DNA of 64,000 nucleotides, taken from Cloeon dipterum (Eukaryota > Arthropoda > Insecta > Ephemeroptera > Baetidae). The DNA is taken from NCBI RefSeq assembly GCF_949628265.1, contig NC_088789.1, positions 15,802,886 to 15,866,885 of the forward strand, in the 5' to 3' direction. Made by a program: the position numbers and the translations under genes. Positions 23,417 to 38,100 of the stretch are shown in pieces. Positions within the stretch are counted from its first letter, which is position 1. Every line of letters starts with the position of its first letter. The notes beneath the pieces are model-generated. The model had not been told where the DNA came from and ran no database searches. It saw only the letters and a program-made list of their open reading frames with translations.

Positions 23417-24483
23417 TTAAATTACATATAGAAATTGCTTTCGTAGACACTGCACAAGCATGAGGGGGCGAATGAGACATTTGTTGGCGGGTGTCTTTAT
23501 CGTAACCAGCGGCAAATCTGTGAAAATTAATCATTAGCGTCGGTGGCATGAGGTTCATCATATTCAGTTGAGAACCAACCTTCCACATTGAGCCTGCAGT
23601 CGTTAATTATCGACTCCATTCTCCTCGCAGCAACTGATTTCACTTCTTTGGTAAGCTTGGTCATCAGCTTGTCGTAATTTACTGTTTTGCTTCTAAATAT
23701 CTGAATTTTTGTATCAGAAATAGTTATTATATTTGAAAATTATCATGGAACTAACTAGTTTTTCCTGTCTAAAGATGCATTCCACGAAGCACTTTTAATT
23801 ATTTGATTCTAGAAACGTTTGAATTTAAAAACTAATTTTTTACCATTGCTGGGCCGAGAGTGCTTCCTGATAATATGTGATAGCTTTAGTCAGTATGGGA
23901 TAAATTGTTTTTAGTATTAACTGATGAAGGACGATTTAAGGTTAATGGCATTTGTGTCTCTCGATTGGTACCAATTGAGATTGTAGTTCACCAAAAAGCT
24001 GTCGTAACCTCTGATTCCCCTCTTGTTGCACTTGGCGATTGAAGCGTTACCGAAGAAAATCTCTCTGTCCTTCTTGCAGCAATCAAACAAGTTCTTCACA
24101 TTCACCATAAGGTACGTATCAATTTTAATCTGGTTAGGATAATTTAAAAAAATACGTTAAATTTTTGCCGAGAACATTGAAGCTTGTCTGCTGCAAATTC
24201 GGGATCTGCGAAAAATCTCAATAAACAAATGAGAATAAAGTTATTTCAAGGTGAAAACCCGCATAGTTCAGCACATCCCTGGTCGTATTCATCCATTCTG
24301 CAATAGGACCTGTGTTTCGGTCTTTGGCGACGTTGATGCTGTTTTTTATACTTGCCGATTCCTGCAAAAACACTTTACCATAGAGCCAACTGCAGAAAAA
24401 CGTTGTGAAAATACCAATTGTAGCCACAGGGCTGAGAATGTGAGCGAGAAAAGAACAAAAATCGAATTTTGTAGTTCCCCCAT
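23417..24483 (-). CDS. Candidate small Cys-containing secreted or membrane-anchored protein, unrecognised
   Basis: Seven small minus-strand exons form one open frame of 213 aa with consistent phases: 24379-24483, 24259-24361, 24156-24205, 23972-24093, 23844-23883, 23580-23700 and 23417-23517. The start MGELQNSIFVLF leads a hydrophobic segment to about residue 26, a signal peptide or anchor. The mature part has eight cysteines (for example NLFDCCKKD, AKCNK, NDCRL, NKCLI, LVQCL), N-glycosylation candidates NTT and NAS, and a basic helix TKLTKEVKSVAARR. Some borders are weak (GTTTTC donor at 24258, GTACCA donor at 23971, AATGTGAAG acceptor at 24094), so inner junctions may be shifted. An extra minus-strand exon at about 24850-24980 (MDGIKKLNLARGQQQ..., clean GTGAGT donor) may be an upstream exon or a separate gene. 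No family was recognised. Confidence 0.45.
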
Positions 24484-26176
24484 GTTGATGCACACATTTG
24501 CGCCGTTTTCAGAGTTGTTGTGGACTGAAAATAAGGGAGATCGTTGAGAGTGCGGTCGCTTGGCACTTCCGTTTTCCTCGGCCTCGTTCGTTTTTCACTG
24601 TAGCGGGCCATGAATTTTGCTCAAATTGAAGGACGCGTTTCTCAGCACCACCGAGGTCGCTGTAGCTCTGAAGGCTTTGATAATCAGGTTACATTCTATG
24701 GTGAAGTAAATATTTATGAGACATAATATAAATGATTCACTCTTTAAAAAACCCAACCAAAAATTTCCTAGAAATTTTACTTCTAAAAATGCGATTAATT
24801 TATCATTTGTGAATTTTGTCTTAAGGAGGGTGGGCGGCAACACTCACAGTTTCATAACTTATTTTTTTAATCGGCGTTACCGGCAATTGAGCCAATTTTA
24901 AACTGTCGGTGTATGCAGAATGGACTTTATGCAAGTTCTGCTGCTGTCCACGTGCCAGATTTAATTTCTTTATGCCGTCCATCATAATAAAAACCGCGTG
25001 GAGTAAAACCACTACTTTGTAAAATTTATATTAATTTTACTATATTTTTTTGTTTATGAAAGATAATGGTTGTGCGAGTAAAATGACTGTGTATTTTAGC
25101 AATTGTTAAATAATTGTTTATTCCATTCAGGATTATTTGCAATACAAAAGGTAGCAGGAGTACAAATTCTCAAGAAATGCATTTTGTTCCAAAAAAGACT
25201 TTGTTTGCATGCAATTTTGTTCCCAACCGTGTTTGAATTGATCCCATTGTTTGACGAGATCAAACAGCATCATTTATGCCGGCTCCAAGCTCTAAAACGT
25301 GTCGATATTGTTCTGATACTCATTAAGGCCTAACAATTAGAGATCACTTACTAACTAAATAATACATGTATGTAAAACGTATTCACGTAAGATATACAGT
25401 AAAAGTAACAATTGTAAACTACAACTCAATGGGACGCACCATCACGATCGTTTTTATTTACAAATCAGGCAGACGATGCGCTAAGCCTACTAATTTATAA
25501 TCACATGTACTTTTCAATTTGCCTCACGGTCATGCTGCGTATCACAAAACATAAATTTGTTGTAGCACAAATCAACTCATTCTTGTGACTCCTGCCATAC
25601 ACACGCACTCGCAAAGATGGCAGCTGACGCCTCCCAATTGATTTGTGTATTTTTACTCGATAATAATTGCGTTCGACCGACCGGTCACTCTAGGACAAAC
25701 GTGCGCTTTTGCATTGATGGCCACTTTCAAACCGCGTTCAAAACGAGAGTGGATTCAACCAGGATTATTTGTTAAGAGAAGAGGCACTGAACGGGAATTT
25801 CGATCAAGTCCGTCTCAACGCGTGAAATGAATGGTGTTTGTCTCGGGTCAAATTGACTGTGCATCACAATCAGCACACTCTTTGACTATGTAAAAAATTG
25901 ACAATGAAATCCTGGTGCTAGGGGAAACTCTCCCAGAAAAGTGGCCAGACTAGACAGGAATGCAAATCGGGTTCAAGTTCGTTAGAACGAGTGAAAACAT
26001 CATGGAATGAGCAAAAGAAGGCGCCGAGTTCGAAGTAAAAATACTGAAATGGACACTACACAAATTAACAAAGTCCACAGCTTCCCGGAATGAAACAGTC
26101 TCTCTGGCGTTTGCAGATTGCACTCGTCGCCAGCCCGGCTTTTGGAATAAATATTTGTGGAACGAAGGGGGCTGGA
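24484..26176. other. Mostly gene-free stretch with one possible minus-strand exon
   Basis: Around 24850-24980 the minus strand reads MDGIKKLNLARGQQQ and ends at a clean GTGAGT donor. Around 24560-24660 a second open stretch (SYSDLGGAEKRVLQFEQ) would join it in phase. These could be 5' exons of the small Cys-containing gene, but the junction into it does not keep frame. From 25,020 to 26,170 nothing could be supported. Confidence 0.3.
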
Positions 26177-29100
26177 TCAGAAGAGGAGGTCGCTGCTGGC
26201 CGACTCGGAGCTCCACGCGACCGTGTCCTCGTCGTCGGCAGGCTTGAGCAGGAACGAGTCCTCCTGCGGCTGGCTCGGTGGCTGCAGCACCGGCGTCATG
26301 GCGGCCGCTCTCGTCACGCCGAGCTCGAACGTGTCTTCCGACATCTTGCTGGGGGTGTAACTAGCGAGACTACCCGTACCTAAATCAAGTACGTCAGCCG
26401 ATTAGCAACTACTGCCAGGACAAGGACAGGAAAGCGACATTTAAGTGATAAAGCGCTATCTGACCCGAGTTGATTTTATTTTTCATATTTTGGAGGGCGA
26501 GAAAAGAAGACAGCTTAAAATCGAGTTAAACTGTCGTTTTCACAATGGAAATATACTCATTTGTACCAATTTTTATTTTAGGAAATATTTAAAGAATTCA
26601 CTCTCAAGAATCATGATCGGATTCTACGTTTTGAAAAGTAAATCAATAAATTCATCCATTGGATTGGCGTTTAAAAAATTATACATCAATCGATTGAAAC
26701 TAAAAAAATCTTCATGATTGATCAAAAAAATTCCAATAATAAAAACATTTATAGAGCCCATAATTTTAAAGAAAATTATATAAAAGATTTTTCGGATTTT
26801 TCTTTGTAAACTTCATAATACGCTAAAAACAAAAAATTGAAAGGTTCACAATCATGGTGGTCTAATGCAAGTTCACATTAATGAAATTTAAAACGAATGA
26901 TGAATTCAAATATTTTAATAATGACTGTAACGTGTAGCACCCTAACATCATGTTCCTAGACAAGAAGTCAATAGCAGCTGAATTTTCGATGACTTTTTAA
27001 TTGTTAATTTTCCAAAAAGCACCTGCAATATACACATAAAAAGCTTAAAAAATTAAAATAAATAAAAAAATTCAAAATAAAAATAACCAGGGTTTATTTA
27101 AAATCGGTTCAAACAATCGTATCTAGCATATGAGAGGAGTAGTTCCTTTTTATCACATAATATTTGGCTTTGATGCGTCGCTCTGGAACCGTCAGAGAGA
27201 GAAAACAACGTCAACTCTGACCGACTGAACTTTCTGTCTGGGCGTACCTGAGGGAAGGGACTGCAGACCCCTAGGTTGGCTGGCCACCCCTCCGTCATCG
27301 GTGGGGTGCGAGGAGAGGGGTGAGGCACCATCGTCTAACAGAAGAGACGCCTCCGAGGGGTACTCGAACATCGAGGTAGCACCGTCGTCGAATTTGATTC
27401 TCATCTGCAAACAGAAAGAGCAACCCGTGAGTCAAAACCAACTTTCTAATTGCGTGGGAACAGGACTCTTGACACAATGAATGAACAACGCGAGCAGCTA
27501 ATTTGATTTCGGCATTAATTGCACTTTTTGTTTCTTCCGACGACACTTTGCCTTGACAGATTTTGGCGTGGAAATTGCTTTTCTCCGCCGCTCTATTCTG
27601 TCAACACTCGCACGCGTTCTAAAAATTAGAAATCAAATTTGTAGGTGCAGCCGTGTTGTTTTGCTGTCGGCAACGATTAAAAAGAAAATTTTGCTCTTCT
27701 ATCTACAAATGATCGATTTCTTTTGATGATCAATTTTGTCCCGGTGGGCTCCATAGTTAGGCGACAATGACCGTGGGCATAAAACGCGATTGCTGATGCC
27801 TTTCCATCGATCAATCCCTAATCCAGGAGATAACGGAGGCAATAAACGGACTCGAATTAACGCAAAAGGGCGCGGGGGGCTTGTTTTACAGCGCTGCGGC
27901 GACTAAAGCGAAATTAACTGGAACTGGCTGTCGACATTCAATTATCAGGCATGTGCGATAAGACTTGCAAGGAACTAAAGCGAGCGACACGAGCGCAAGA
28001 AATTAGCAAAAGGCTCTCTGGCAAGAGTGACGAATTGTGACGCGATGAGGATGAACGACTCCAATTCGGCTTTCACTGCCGTCTTCTACCGAAAAATTGA
28101 CCCACAAATTTAATAGAATTGAGTTGCCTGATGATAACAAAAAAAATAAATAAATAAAGGCATGCGTAAAACTACTTTATTGAGCTCTGGCTAATTTAAT
28201 TTTTTGTTTAATTGTAAAAGTACGGAAAAAGAAAATTCAAAACGTGAAACACGAGTTATCAAAAGCAAGAACATTTTTTGATTGAAATATTTTATAAATA
28301 TTTTTATTTATATTATTATAATATGTCTCCGTTAAGCGCCCACTTCAGCACCAAGCTTTGACAGCCTGAAGTTATCAAAGTGTGTCTCCGGAAGCATTTC
28401 TGACGGATATCCTTGTTTTTCATTGCGTTCTAAGTCGGCGGTCAGCCACACAGGCGCTCCATAACAAGAGTGCGTCTATTTAACGCTCCGTTTGCTATTA
28501 ATTAAATGGCCAGCCCATATGAACAATCGTAGAGCAATCAGACCAGCGATAAATTAATTGCAATCGTTGCTCCACTATCGGCAATTGAAGCAGCAAAAAA
28601 GTTGGCGCACCGAAATTATTTTGTGAGTCAGCAAGCAGACTAAATTGAGCGGACGAGATTTGTTTGTCTTCAACCCCATGGACAATCACTTCCTTTCTCT
28701 TTCCCCAGCCGATGAGTCACAATTGGGTGCTCTCAAGCGCTAATAACGGCGGATAGAGAGCGCAACAGAAAACGTTAGTTTGCAGTTATTCTTTATATTT
28801 TTTCTTCTTTAAAACTAAACTGAAAGTCCAACAAGGCACCGATCTACTTAAAATATTTTAACCACATCTAATAATAATGAAACAGTTTGAGGGGGACTGC
28901 TGCTTAATGTATTGAGGTTGTTTTTAATGATACTAAAGCGGAACGTATTTTTTGATGCAACAATTGCTCAAACTTGAGCTTTTTGTGTATAATTGCTTGA
29001 TTAGGCGTCTCCAACGCGATATTGGCTGCTTCGGTGGCATTGATGTGGCCCGAACGACAAGAAAAAATATACAATTTCACGCTTTTAGAGCAGGAAGTGA

Positions 29101-32100
29101 AGTTGCCTTGCGCCGCGCAGAAGGAAACTCTGGATCTAAACACCGAGAAGGACATTCCTCTGCTCGACTGATTTGTTTCCCTATAAAACAACGAACCAAG
29201 GACTGACATGCCTGTTAAATTCGCAAATAATCAAGATATAATTAACTTGTTCACAACCCGTGATGCTGATAGAATTAAAATTAAAGAGCAGCGACTGATA
29301 TTTATTTATTTAGAGCTGTGGTGTGTTCCGAATCAAAGGAAATTCGAATCAAAAATAGGAAAAACCGCAGGCGCTGAACAATCAGCAGCACGCGCTGATC
29401 AGGCGAATTCCAGTTCTGCTTTCAAAACCACATTCGTCGGTTGAATATGCTGACCGAGCTCAAATTTAAAGTGCAACTGCAGCAAAGGAGCTGAGCACGT
29501 TGTGAGCGGTGGGAAAATATTCGCCGTTTCCTGCAGCGCGCCGAGAAAACTTAATTGTGCACTATCCAATTACCTGTTGGCGTATTGGTTAGAATGCACT
29601 TGATCCCGATGGTGTGACTGACTTGCTTCGTACAATTTTTTTTTCGCAAACCGAGCCTCTGTACCCTGGGGGCATTGTAAAATAATTACTCTCAGAGCCA
29701 TTTATCGCTTTACAACCACTGGAAAGGAATCCTTCGCGTGATGCTGCTCATTACATAAGCTTTCGATTTGTTTCGAGGGCATTTGTTTTCGTCGACGAAA
29801 TGAAAAGTGACGTGCAGAGGACCGCCGTGTTAATTATTGTTAATGAGGGGACGCAATGTAGCGTAATAAAACTTCAATATTATATCACGGGCGTTGGCTT
29901 AAATTTTCTAAATAATTACTATTTTCACAATTAACAAATAATGAGAATTTGATACTTTTTTAATGTAAAACATTTTGAGGGACACTATTTGGGCAATCAA
30001 CTGATTCAAATTAAAATACTAATAGCCGATTTGTCTTCCCACGGCAAATAACCCCTGTTAAATTTGATTTGCTTGAGCAATTTTCTTCATTCCGTCTGTG
30101 AGACAAAACCCAGCAGCATCAGGAGTAATTGAATAAACACACAATTGGAAACGGTTCCATTTGTTGGGTCTGCACGGTCGCTTTCAATTGAATCGCGCTT
30201 TCCAAGAATGTGAGCAGATGCATCTCGCGAGAGTAACTGCGCTTCTGCTGGCTCTTTCGGTCCGTGTCAACCGCCTGCCTGCCTTTTCACTGCGGCCAGG
30301 GTACAAACAAAGTGAGTCTAATTTGTCGCCAGGAGCGTAGCTGCATGAACGACTCGGGTCACGCCGTTTGCTGCGAGAAGATAGCTCTTAAGAGGTGGAG
30401 AAATTGGGCTAGAAAGTAAAAATACGCGTGCTTGACATCCTCGTCGCACACACAAAAGAGGACCGCTGAGCGAAATCATCCGTGGTTTAACATGATATTT
30501 GCAAACAAAATGCACGCTAGGCTGCATCCGAGCAAACTTTTCCCTCTTGACAGCACTTTTTATTTGAGGATCTACTTCCGCGATTCGACAAAGAGGACAA
30601 GAACAAAGTGTTCATCTACGCTCCGTCGCGCTGGATTCGATCTTTGTTCGTCTTCGGCGCGATTTCAGGTTAATTATTTGCGTTTTTGAGAGGGAAACCG
30701 CGCGGCTTTCGTGCACGCCAGAATAGAAATGAAGCAAGTGCGCGCACATTACTCGAGTGAAATTAGTAGCAGCAGAGGCGCATTCTTTATTTCACTTTCA
30801 TGAATAGTGCGCGGAGAAACGCTGAAAACTTAATTTCAGAACGGGCTCTCCATTTTTCTCAAATGCAGACCACTTTTTTGTGCCCTTTTCATTTTTTCCG
30901 CTTCAGTAGCGTTGTCGATTTTCGCTCCAAGAATTTTTTATGCTTCAGATAACCGTTTTTTACGAATAGACTGGTGTCTTATTGGAAAACCGCAAGGATG
31001 AAGCGAAACGCACGCCTAACCAAAAGTCGACCTAAGCCCACGCACGTTCCAAATTACAGGCCGCAACGCCAAAATGGGCAATCAGCCAAACGTTCTAGTC
31101 CAAATATTCCACTTTATTTACTTCAAAACAATCGTTTCACCATTCTTTTTCAGAATCAGAAGCGAGCACGGGACCGCTCATCTAAATATCCCTCAGGAAA
31201 CAGGAAGAATCGATTCCTTTATTCAGAACGTGGTCCTCTCAATGCTTAGAGACATCTGAATGAAATGTTTACTTGTTTTAGAGAAGGTATTTTCTAACAT
31301 TCTTTTATCAGGATTCCCTCTGTCTCGATTAAAACATGTGACCACTATCTTGCATTCCAGCGATTGCAAAAAATGTCTTCACATTAGTCTCGGAACCTGC
31401 GAAGCGTGCATATTATTTAAATTCCAGGTTTATCGGCGGTCTGTGCGTCGCCGAATCTTAAGATTGAGATCGAGAGCAGATGTATTTGGGCGCGTGTCTA
31501 ATCGAATAGCTCGCCGTCGCAACTGGAGTGGTGCGAATGGGGAAGAGCGCGGAGAAATAAGAGATTAGCATAGTCTCCTGATCGGGGACAACTTTTCTAG
31601 GTCGAGATGCTGGTCAGCCGGTGCACGCAAATGAACCTTTCAGTTTGATCAAACGTCAGTCAGGTGCGCAAAATGCGGAATATCCGCAGTGAAAGCAAAA
31701 CACAAACTCGGCGGCACCCGACGGAGGAAGAAATTATTTAAATTTATGAGGATAATACGAGAGAGTGAAGGCTCGTATAACTCCTCTCCAGAGCCATTAT
31801 CCAGGCCAACCAAACATCTATAGCTGTATGCACAAAACTAGGAACGCTTGTTTACAGTTGCAGTAAAACGTATTTATTGCAGTCTAGAAAATGGCGTGAA
31901 ACACCAACGTAGGAAGCAAATAATAATCACTCAATTAAGCAATAAGGATGAGCTTGGAAATTTTAAAATTGACTCTATTACGGTAAATATAAAAACGAAG
32001 GAATTAGTTTGGAAATAGTCATAAGAGAATGCAAAACAAATTCTCCGATGAAAGGAAAGGCTCCGTGACCCGAAGATAATATTTCTCACATTTCTTGATG

Positions 32101-35100
32101 TTATAGCTTTCGAGCAATTTGACAAATGTAAATTTCGCACGAAAAAGAGATAACAATATATTTCGGCCTGTAACTCAATACTTCTTGCCAGAGTCACGAC
32201 CCTAAAACTCGCTCGTAAACTATTGCCGCGTTCGAAAATTTCTCTTCGCCCCGCTGGCCAAGTGTCGCCAGTGAGTCCATGGCAGGTGCTGCTCGTGGTT
32301 TGGACGGCCAGCAGCCCTTAAAGTGCATCGGCTTAATTTTATTACGGCATGGCCGCAGGTGTGTGTAACTAACAAGGCATGTGTGCGTTTATAATGACGA
32401 AACCTGTGATTGGTAAGAGGCCACAGAACTTCGTCCCAAAACAACTTTTCCAGCACTAAATTTAGCTCATGGAAATTGCATGCGTGACGTGCCATGTTTG
32501 TGCGATGTCTACTGCAAATATATAAATGAAATTACAAATTATATCTGAGCATGATTCTTGCAAGGGCGACAGCGTCCACAGAAACCCTAATAATGCGTAT
32601 GTGGCTACAACATTACAAATAAAAACACGTCTAATAATCAACGAACAAATATTTTAAGTTTTTGATATTATTTGTAGTTTGGATTTAAAAATTAATTGGG
32701 AAAAAATGTTAATTTGAGTATTGCCTCTCTTCAAGCCAAATTTTGGTTTCGATCTTTAGTCCTAGAAATAAATGTATTGTAAAGGTTTCAGGAGATTCTA
32801 AAAAAACATTTAATACGCTTAGCATTTCAAATCAAAGTGTTGAAGTGAAAACAACTATTCAGAGAATATTAATTTACCAACCAGCCCAATTTCTACGCAG
32901 CTCTATATAATGACGAAAAACACGTTAAAACAAACGCCGAGCCGTTTTCGCCGTTTCACTATCAACAGATTAACATCAATCTCCTTCAAACCACTTTCTT
33001 CAAAAAATTTCGAGTCAAAAAGTTGCTCTATAGGAGCGACCCGCATGCCCTGAAAAACTAGTTCACACTGAATTCTTTGCCAAAAATCTGATGGTCTAAC
33101 TGTTTAAAGACGATGACATTTCCAAAGGCGTGTAATGAATGAAACAGCGCATGAAAAACGAATAAAATTCGTCAATAGAAAAGTAACAAACAGTTACAAA
33201 AGATGCTGCCGCCGAGTGAATTCATCGCGTGTCGCCGTCGTCGGTCCTCCAAATGGTGTGTTTGTGCATTATTATTTTTATTATTATGGTGCGTGCGTGC
33301 GTCCCGAGGCTGTTTCGAGTTTATGCGCGCGAGTAACGGGTAGCCTTAGCACAAAATTCCCTCCTGCTCGCAACGCTTCGTAAGTGTTCTCCTCTAGTAA
33401 CTCGCTCAGCTGCGTATGAGTTTTTCCCCGACGATGCTGATGCGAGATGCTACAAATTAATTTGTTTTTGCAGTTGCGGACGCGCAATAGAAATTTAAAG
33501 ATCCAGCCTGCTCTTCTGTCGGATTAGGCCTCCAAGAGAGAGAAACTCGTGAATCTTTCATCAGCGCTTACTTTCGAGTTCGTTTGGCACACAATCTGCA
33601 AATGTTTATGTATGGCAAGAAGAGCAGTTCAGTGTCGTGCTAATTAATCGGTACTGCAGAGTAATTAGTGGTAATAAATCTTAATCATCTTGAGAATCTT
33701 CAGAAATCCATTCCCAAGCGGTGAAATTGCATTGAAGGTCCAACATTAAAAATTGAGGGGAACTCTGTACAGGAACTTTTTTTTAAATGTAAATTAAATT
33801 AAGCAAACGATGTTCCCATCTTTGATAGAGCTGAAAAAATCGAAATAAATGCGAAGAAAGTGATGTAATAAGGTGAAGAAACTTGACTGCATTTTTCATT
33901 CGACTAATTAAGGAATTCCAGAAGTTGCATCGCAAAACTGCTAATCGTTTTCATCACGTAAAAAAACTCAAAATTCAATGCCGTGGCGAATTGAGCCAAA
34001 GAGACAAAAATGGTGATAAATGTGCATCGATTTAACGCAAGCGTTAGCATTGGAACTCGTCGATAATTTCGTTTTGTATCTATAAAAACGGACCTGGCTG
34101 CTTTCGACAGTGATTCCTTCAGTGGTGATTTCAATGCATGTGATTAATTGGTGATGCCGGTTGTTCCGAAAGTGGTACATCAGCTTGATTTCAAGCTCAA
34201 CGGATGAGGTTTTTAATTTGTGAAACGAGTGGTCTGACATAGTTCTCCCAATTTAAAAAAATTAAAAAATGTTTAAAAAGTAGCATAATGTACGAAACAT
34301 TGCTGGTATTAAAATCCTCAACCTAAGCCGTAAGCACGAATGTCTAAATTTGCCTTCAATACCGCTAAATCGTCAATTTAATTTGTCTCTGCCGGCTAAA
34401 ATAAAACCGAAATTTATCTTGCATAATTCAAGCGAGCGCTTCGTGTTTTTCGATTTTTCTGTTTGTTTCAAATTCATGATATAATCAGTGCTGACCGGCG
34501 GTCGTATTATTATATTTTATCTGACCATGCGAGCGAAATACCACCGAAGGCGGACTTTCTTCCATTCCACGGTCGCTTTTGGACAAGCTGCTGCCGTTGC
34601 CACGGAGAAATGGGAAAATTGTCAGTGCGGTGCGTGTGGGTCTGTGTGTGGTTTTATGACATGAGAAGATTTAGTGCGAGTTTCCTTTTTCGAAAGGCGA
34701 CCAGGAGTAAACTTCTTTTAATTAAAAAGACTCGCATTTTCAGCATTAATTTTCGGTAGAAAGGCGGAGTGTGAGAAAATGGACAAAAAAATAATAAAAA
34801 TCCGGACCCCACTTCATTAAATTTAATCGAAATGAGAGTGGATACAATTCCAAGTTGATAACACTGGGGCTTGTAATGGAAGGCAAACTGCCACTTTTAC
34901 AAGTTTATTCATTCTTTACTACCAGCAATTTTTTCCAGCACCAATTAATCTCACATTCAAACATTAGAGTCACGCCCTACAACACAATCGCGCTTTTGCC
35001 TCCTTCTTCTCGAGAAACAAAGGCAAGGATCTGGTAGCATAAAACGTTAGCTTATCAAATTTATATCTTTTCCGCATCAAATTATTATCATTGGAGATCA

Positions 35101-38100
35101 TATATATATATCATTTGCCGCAAGCAACTCAACGATGGGTATGTGGAGTCGGTCCAACCACTTACTTTGAAGCAGAAATAAATATCCTGAGCACCATCAA
35201 ATAAAAACAAATCACCTGCTCTGAAGGCGTGGTCAGTCGTAATGCACACATATTTGCATCTAGCTTGTGGGTAGCACTTCAACATGGCACAACCCGGCAG
35301 GTGTTATCAATTGTTTAGCCAACGTTTAAAGCCAGTGTTTAGGTGCCAGCATGTGATTGAAATCTGCGGGGGCCAAGCGTGGCTTGTGTAATGTAAAAAA
35401 GAGGAACGGCAGATGCAAGTTGGTCTGAGGGATATCGTTGAGGTGTTTACAGCATGAATATTTTCCACCACTTTCACTAGCGTGGGATTAAAAACTGAGT
35501 TATTAAATAAAATACTTGGAAAATGTAAATGAAATCTTTAAGGCGGACAGTAACATAATTGATTAAAAATAACATTCAAATCAGAATGACGAAATGTTTT
35601 GTTTGCCAAGGATTCCTTAACAAATACTCTGCCTGGAAGCAAACCACGACTTATGGACAGGTTTAATTATCATATTCAGTCCCGTCAAAGGTGGTCAGCG
35701 AGCGAGCGAGCTCACGCAGCAGTGGGCTATGGATGCAAAGCAGTTTGGCAATCGTGTCTGCTTTTGTGGGTGGTTTTGCAACCTACGTGGGAGCATCTGC
35801 TCCAAGCAGCCAGACAGCACACTGAACGGATGATCTCACGGACGTTTATTTACGCTCCATAATTTTCCAGGACTGCAAATCAGTGCGTTTAGCTATTGTG
35901 CAGGAAATTGAATGGATGAATCAATTATTTACTTTGAAAGGGATACTTTCCTCTAAGAGAATGAACCAAGAGAAAAATCATATTCGTGGTGCTTGATTCA
36001 GACCGCGATAATTTTTTCGATTTCTACAGCACAGCAAACGTTCTAATTTATATTATTGGTCCAGGAGGAAATTTTTATCGGCAGCAACTTTCAGTAAAAA
36101 AGGACTGTCATTAACTCTTTAAAACTATACTTATTGAAAGGCAAGTTTAAGGAGAGTGAGTATTTGCTTGAAAACCGATCAACCACATCTTAATGCTTTA
36201 GATGATAATGACTGAGCACTTTGCAATCGCGAAGGAGCAAAGAGGAAATATTTGCGCCGAAGGCGAAATTCTGCTCCTGCCGGCAAGCAATGTGGCGCAG
36301 CAGACATCAATACGTCGACGAAGGCGTCATTATCCGCTCCACGTTGCCAAGAGAACAATCTGAGCGCGGTGTGTATAATTACTGAGCCGAAAAGCCTCCC
36401 CCTCTTGTGAGAGCACGCAAAATTTATTCAAAACGCTGCTCGATCTCATTAATTTTTTGCCCCTGATAAGCCTGAGGAGGAGCTAACTGTTCTTGCAAAG
36501 GTTATGACGGGCATTGTTGTATGGGAAAACTGGTGTGCGCGCATAACAGATCTTTCGAGTGGCAGCTGCGTTACACATATCGCTCGCCGCTGAGCAAACA
36601 CATGCGAGCAACGAGAGGACGACTTCATATACGTGTGCGAAAGAAGATGACGGAATCGACGGCCTAATAACCGCACAGCATCATCGCCGCCGCCGCCACA
36701 TGATGCTCATGACCATACTCCACATACGGCTAAGTTTTGCTACACAAAATGCCAGAGTGTGAACCGCATTTTATCATTTCACTAGATGCATTGGGACGTT
36801 GGCCTTTGAATCTGAACGCCAATAAATGAATTAATATTTTAAAAGCCTTAATAAACAAATTAAAAAAATGAAATAACAGCTTAAAAAATTTATAATATGG
36901 GAAAAGTGGCGAAATTTTTTATAATATCCGAAATCTAAGATATTTTTTTTACCGAAATTTCCAGAGCAAGAAATGTTTGCTACGTATATTTTGGCAAAAA
37001 CTGCAATTTCTGCAGTAAAATCACTATACTAAAGCGATTTAACCTTAGAAACCTCATCAAAGCATTAATATTATAACATTTTTACATGCTGTAAAAACAT
37101 TTTTCTCCAATTGAATAGAAAAATGTTTGTAAAAGTCAAGTTTAAAATAACGGCGCAGAGTAATATTTAAACTTGCGGTTTTTGCAACAGTCATTTGCAG
37201 ACATAATTTGATCCTAAGGTAAAATAAAAAAATAATTCATTCCTTATTTTCCTCAGTTGAAGAAGGAAGGTCCAAAATACCAGTTTAAAGCGCACAAAAC
37301 ATCAACAAAATCATGGTCGTAACCTGTCATAGTAAAATGTTGCCGTTGTACATTTCCGCTGACCGATAAGACAAGCAAACAAACAAAAGTGTAATTGCAG
37401 CCACGCGAGCTGCACGCGTTACATCATGTTGCAAAGTGGCTTGGGTTCCCAAAAACGCTATCTGCCGATAGAACGAAAACAGACGTGCGAAAATAAATTC
37501 GGAACAATAATAAATTCGAAACTGGAGCCGGCTGTGGGAGAGTCGCAATCTAATCGTGATGCACATGTGTGCGTCGATGAAACGCTGGAGCGGACATGCG
37601 TCTTTGTCGGGCGGGGTTGACTCATCGCATCTGCTGTTACGCGCGACCCCAGTTTGTGCAATCATCGCCGCGCGCGAGGGACGATAACGGCGTCTTTACG
37701 CAATTCGCAATTCAGCTGGGGTCGACGCCGTTTCTACGGTTTCCTCCGTAGCTAGCGAGGGGTTCACTTTTCCATGAGCAAAAGTGCAGATTTGTACGGC
37801 TTTGCGCACCGCCTTTTCACTCTTTCCAGCTCACGTACGTGCTGTTGAATTTTAAGGATTAAGGCGTGTTTGGTCAAACGCCGAAGGATTTCACAAAAGA
37901 GGGCTTATTCAGAGGGGCAGGACCTACCTTGCTGGCTTTGGGTTGCTTTTGAAGGCTTGAGCGTCCATTGATGAGCACGTTGCCTCCGATGATTTCGAAG
38001 TTGATCGCGAAGGTCAGCACAGCACCACCGTCCATTTCATCACCGACAGGCTGAAACAAAAACATTGAAATGATTCAACGAAATCAAAAATGAACCCTGT

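Noticed and set aside
28904-31568. Several open frames of 80-105 codons in the 10.5 kb intron
   Set aside because: No family resemblance, no consistent splice borders and overlapping frames on both strands; treated as chance.
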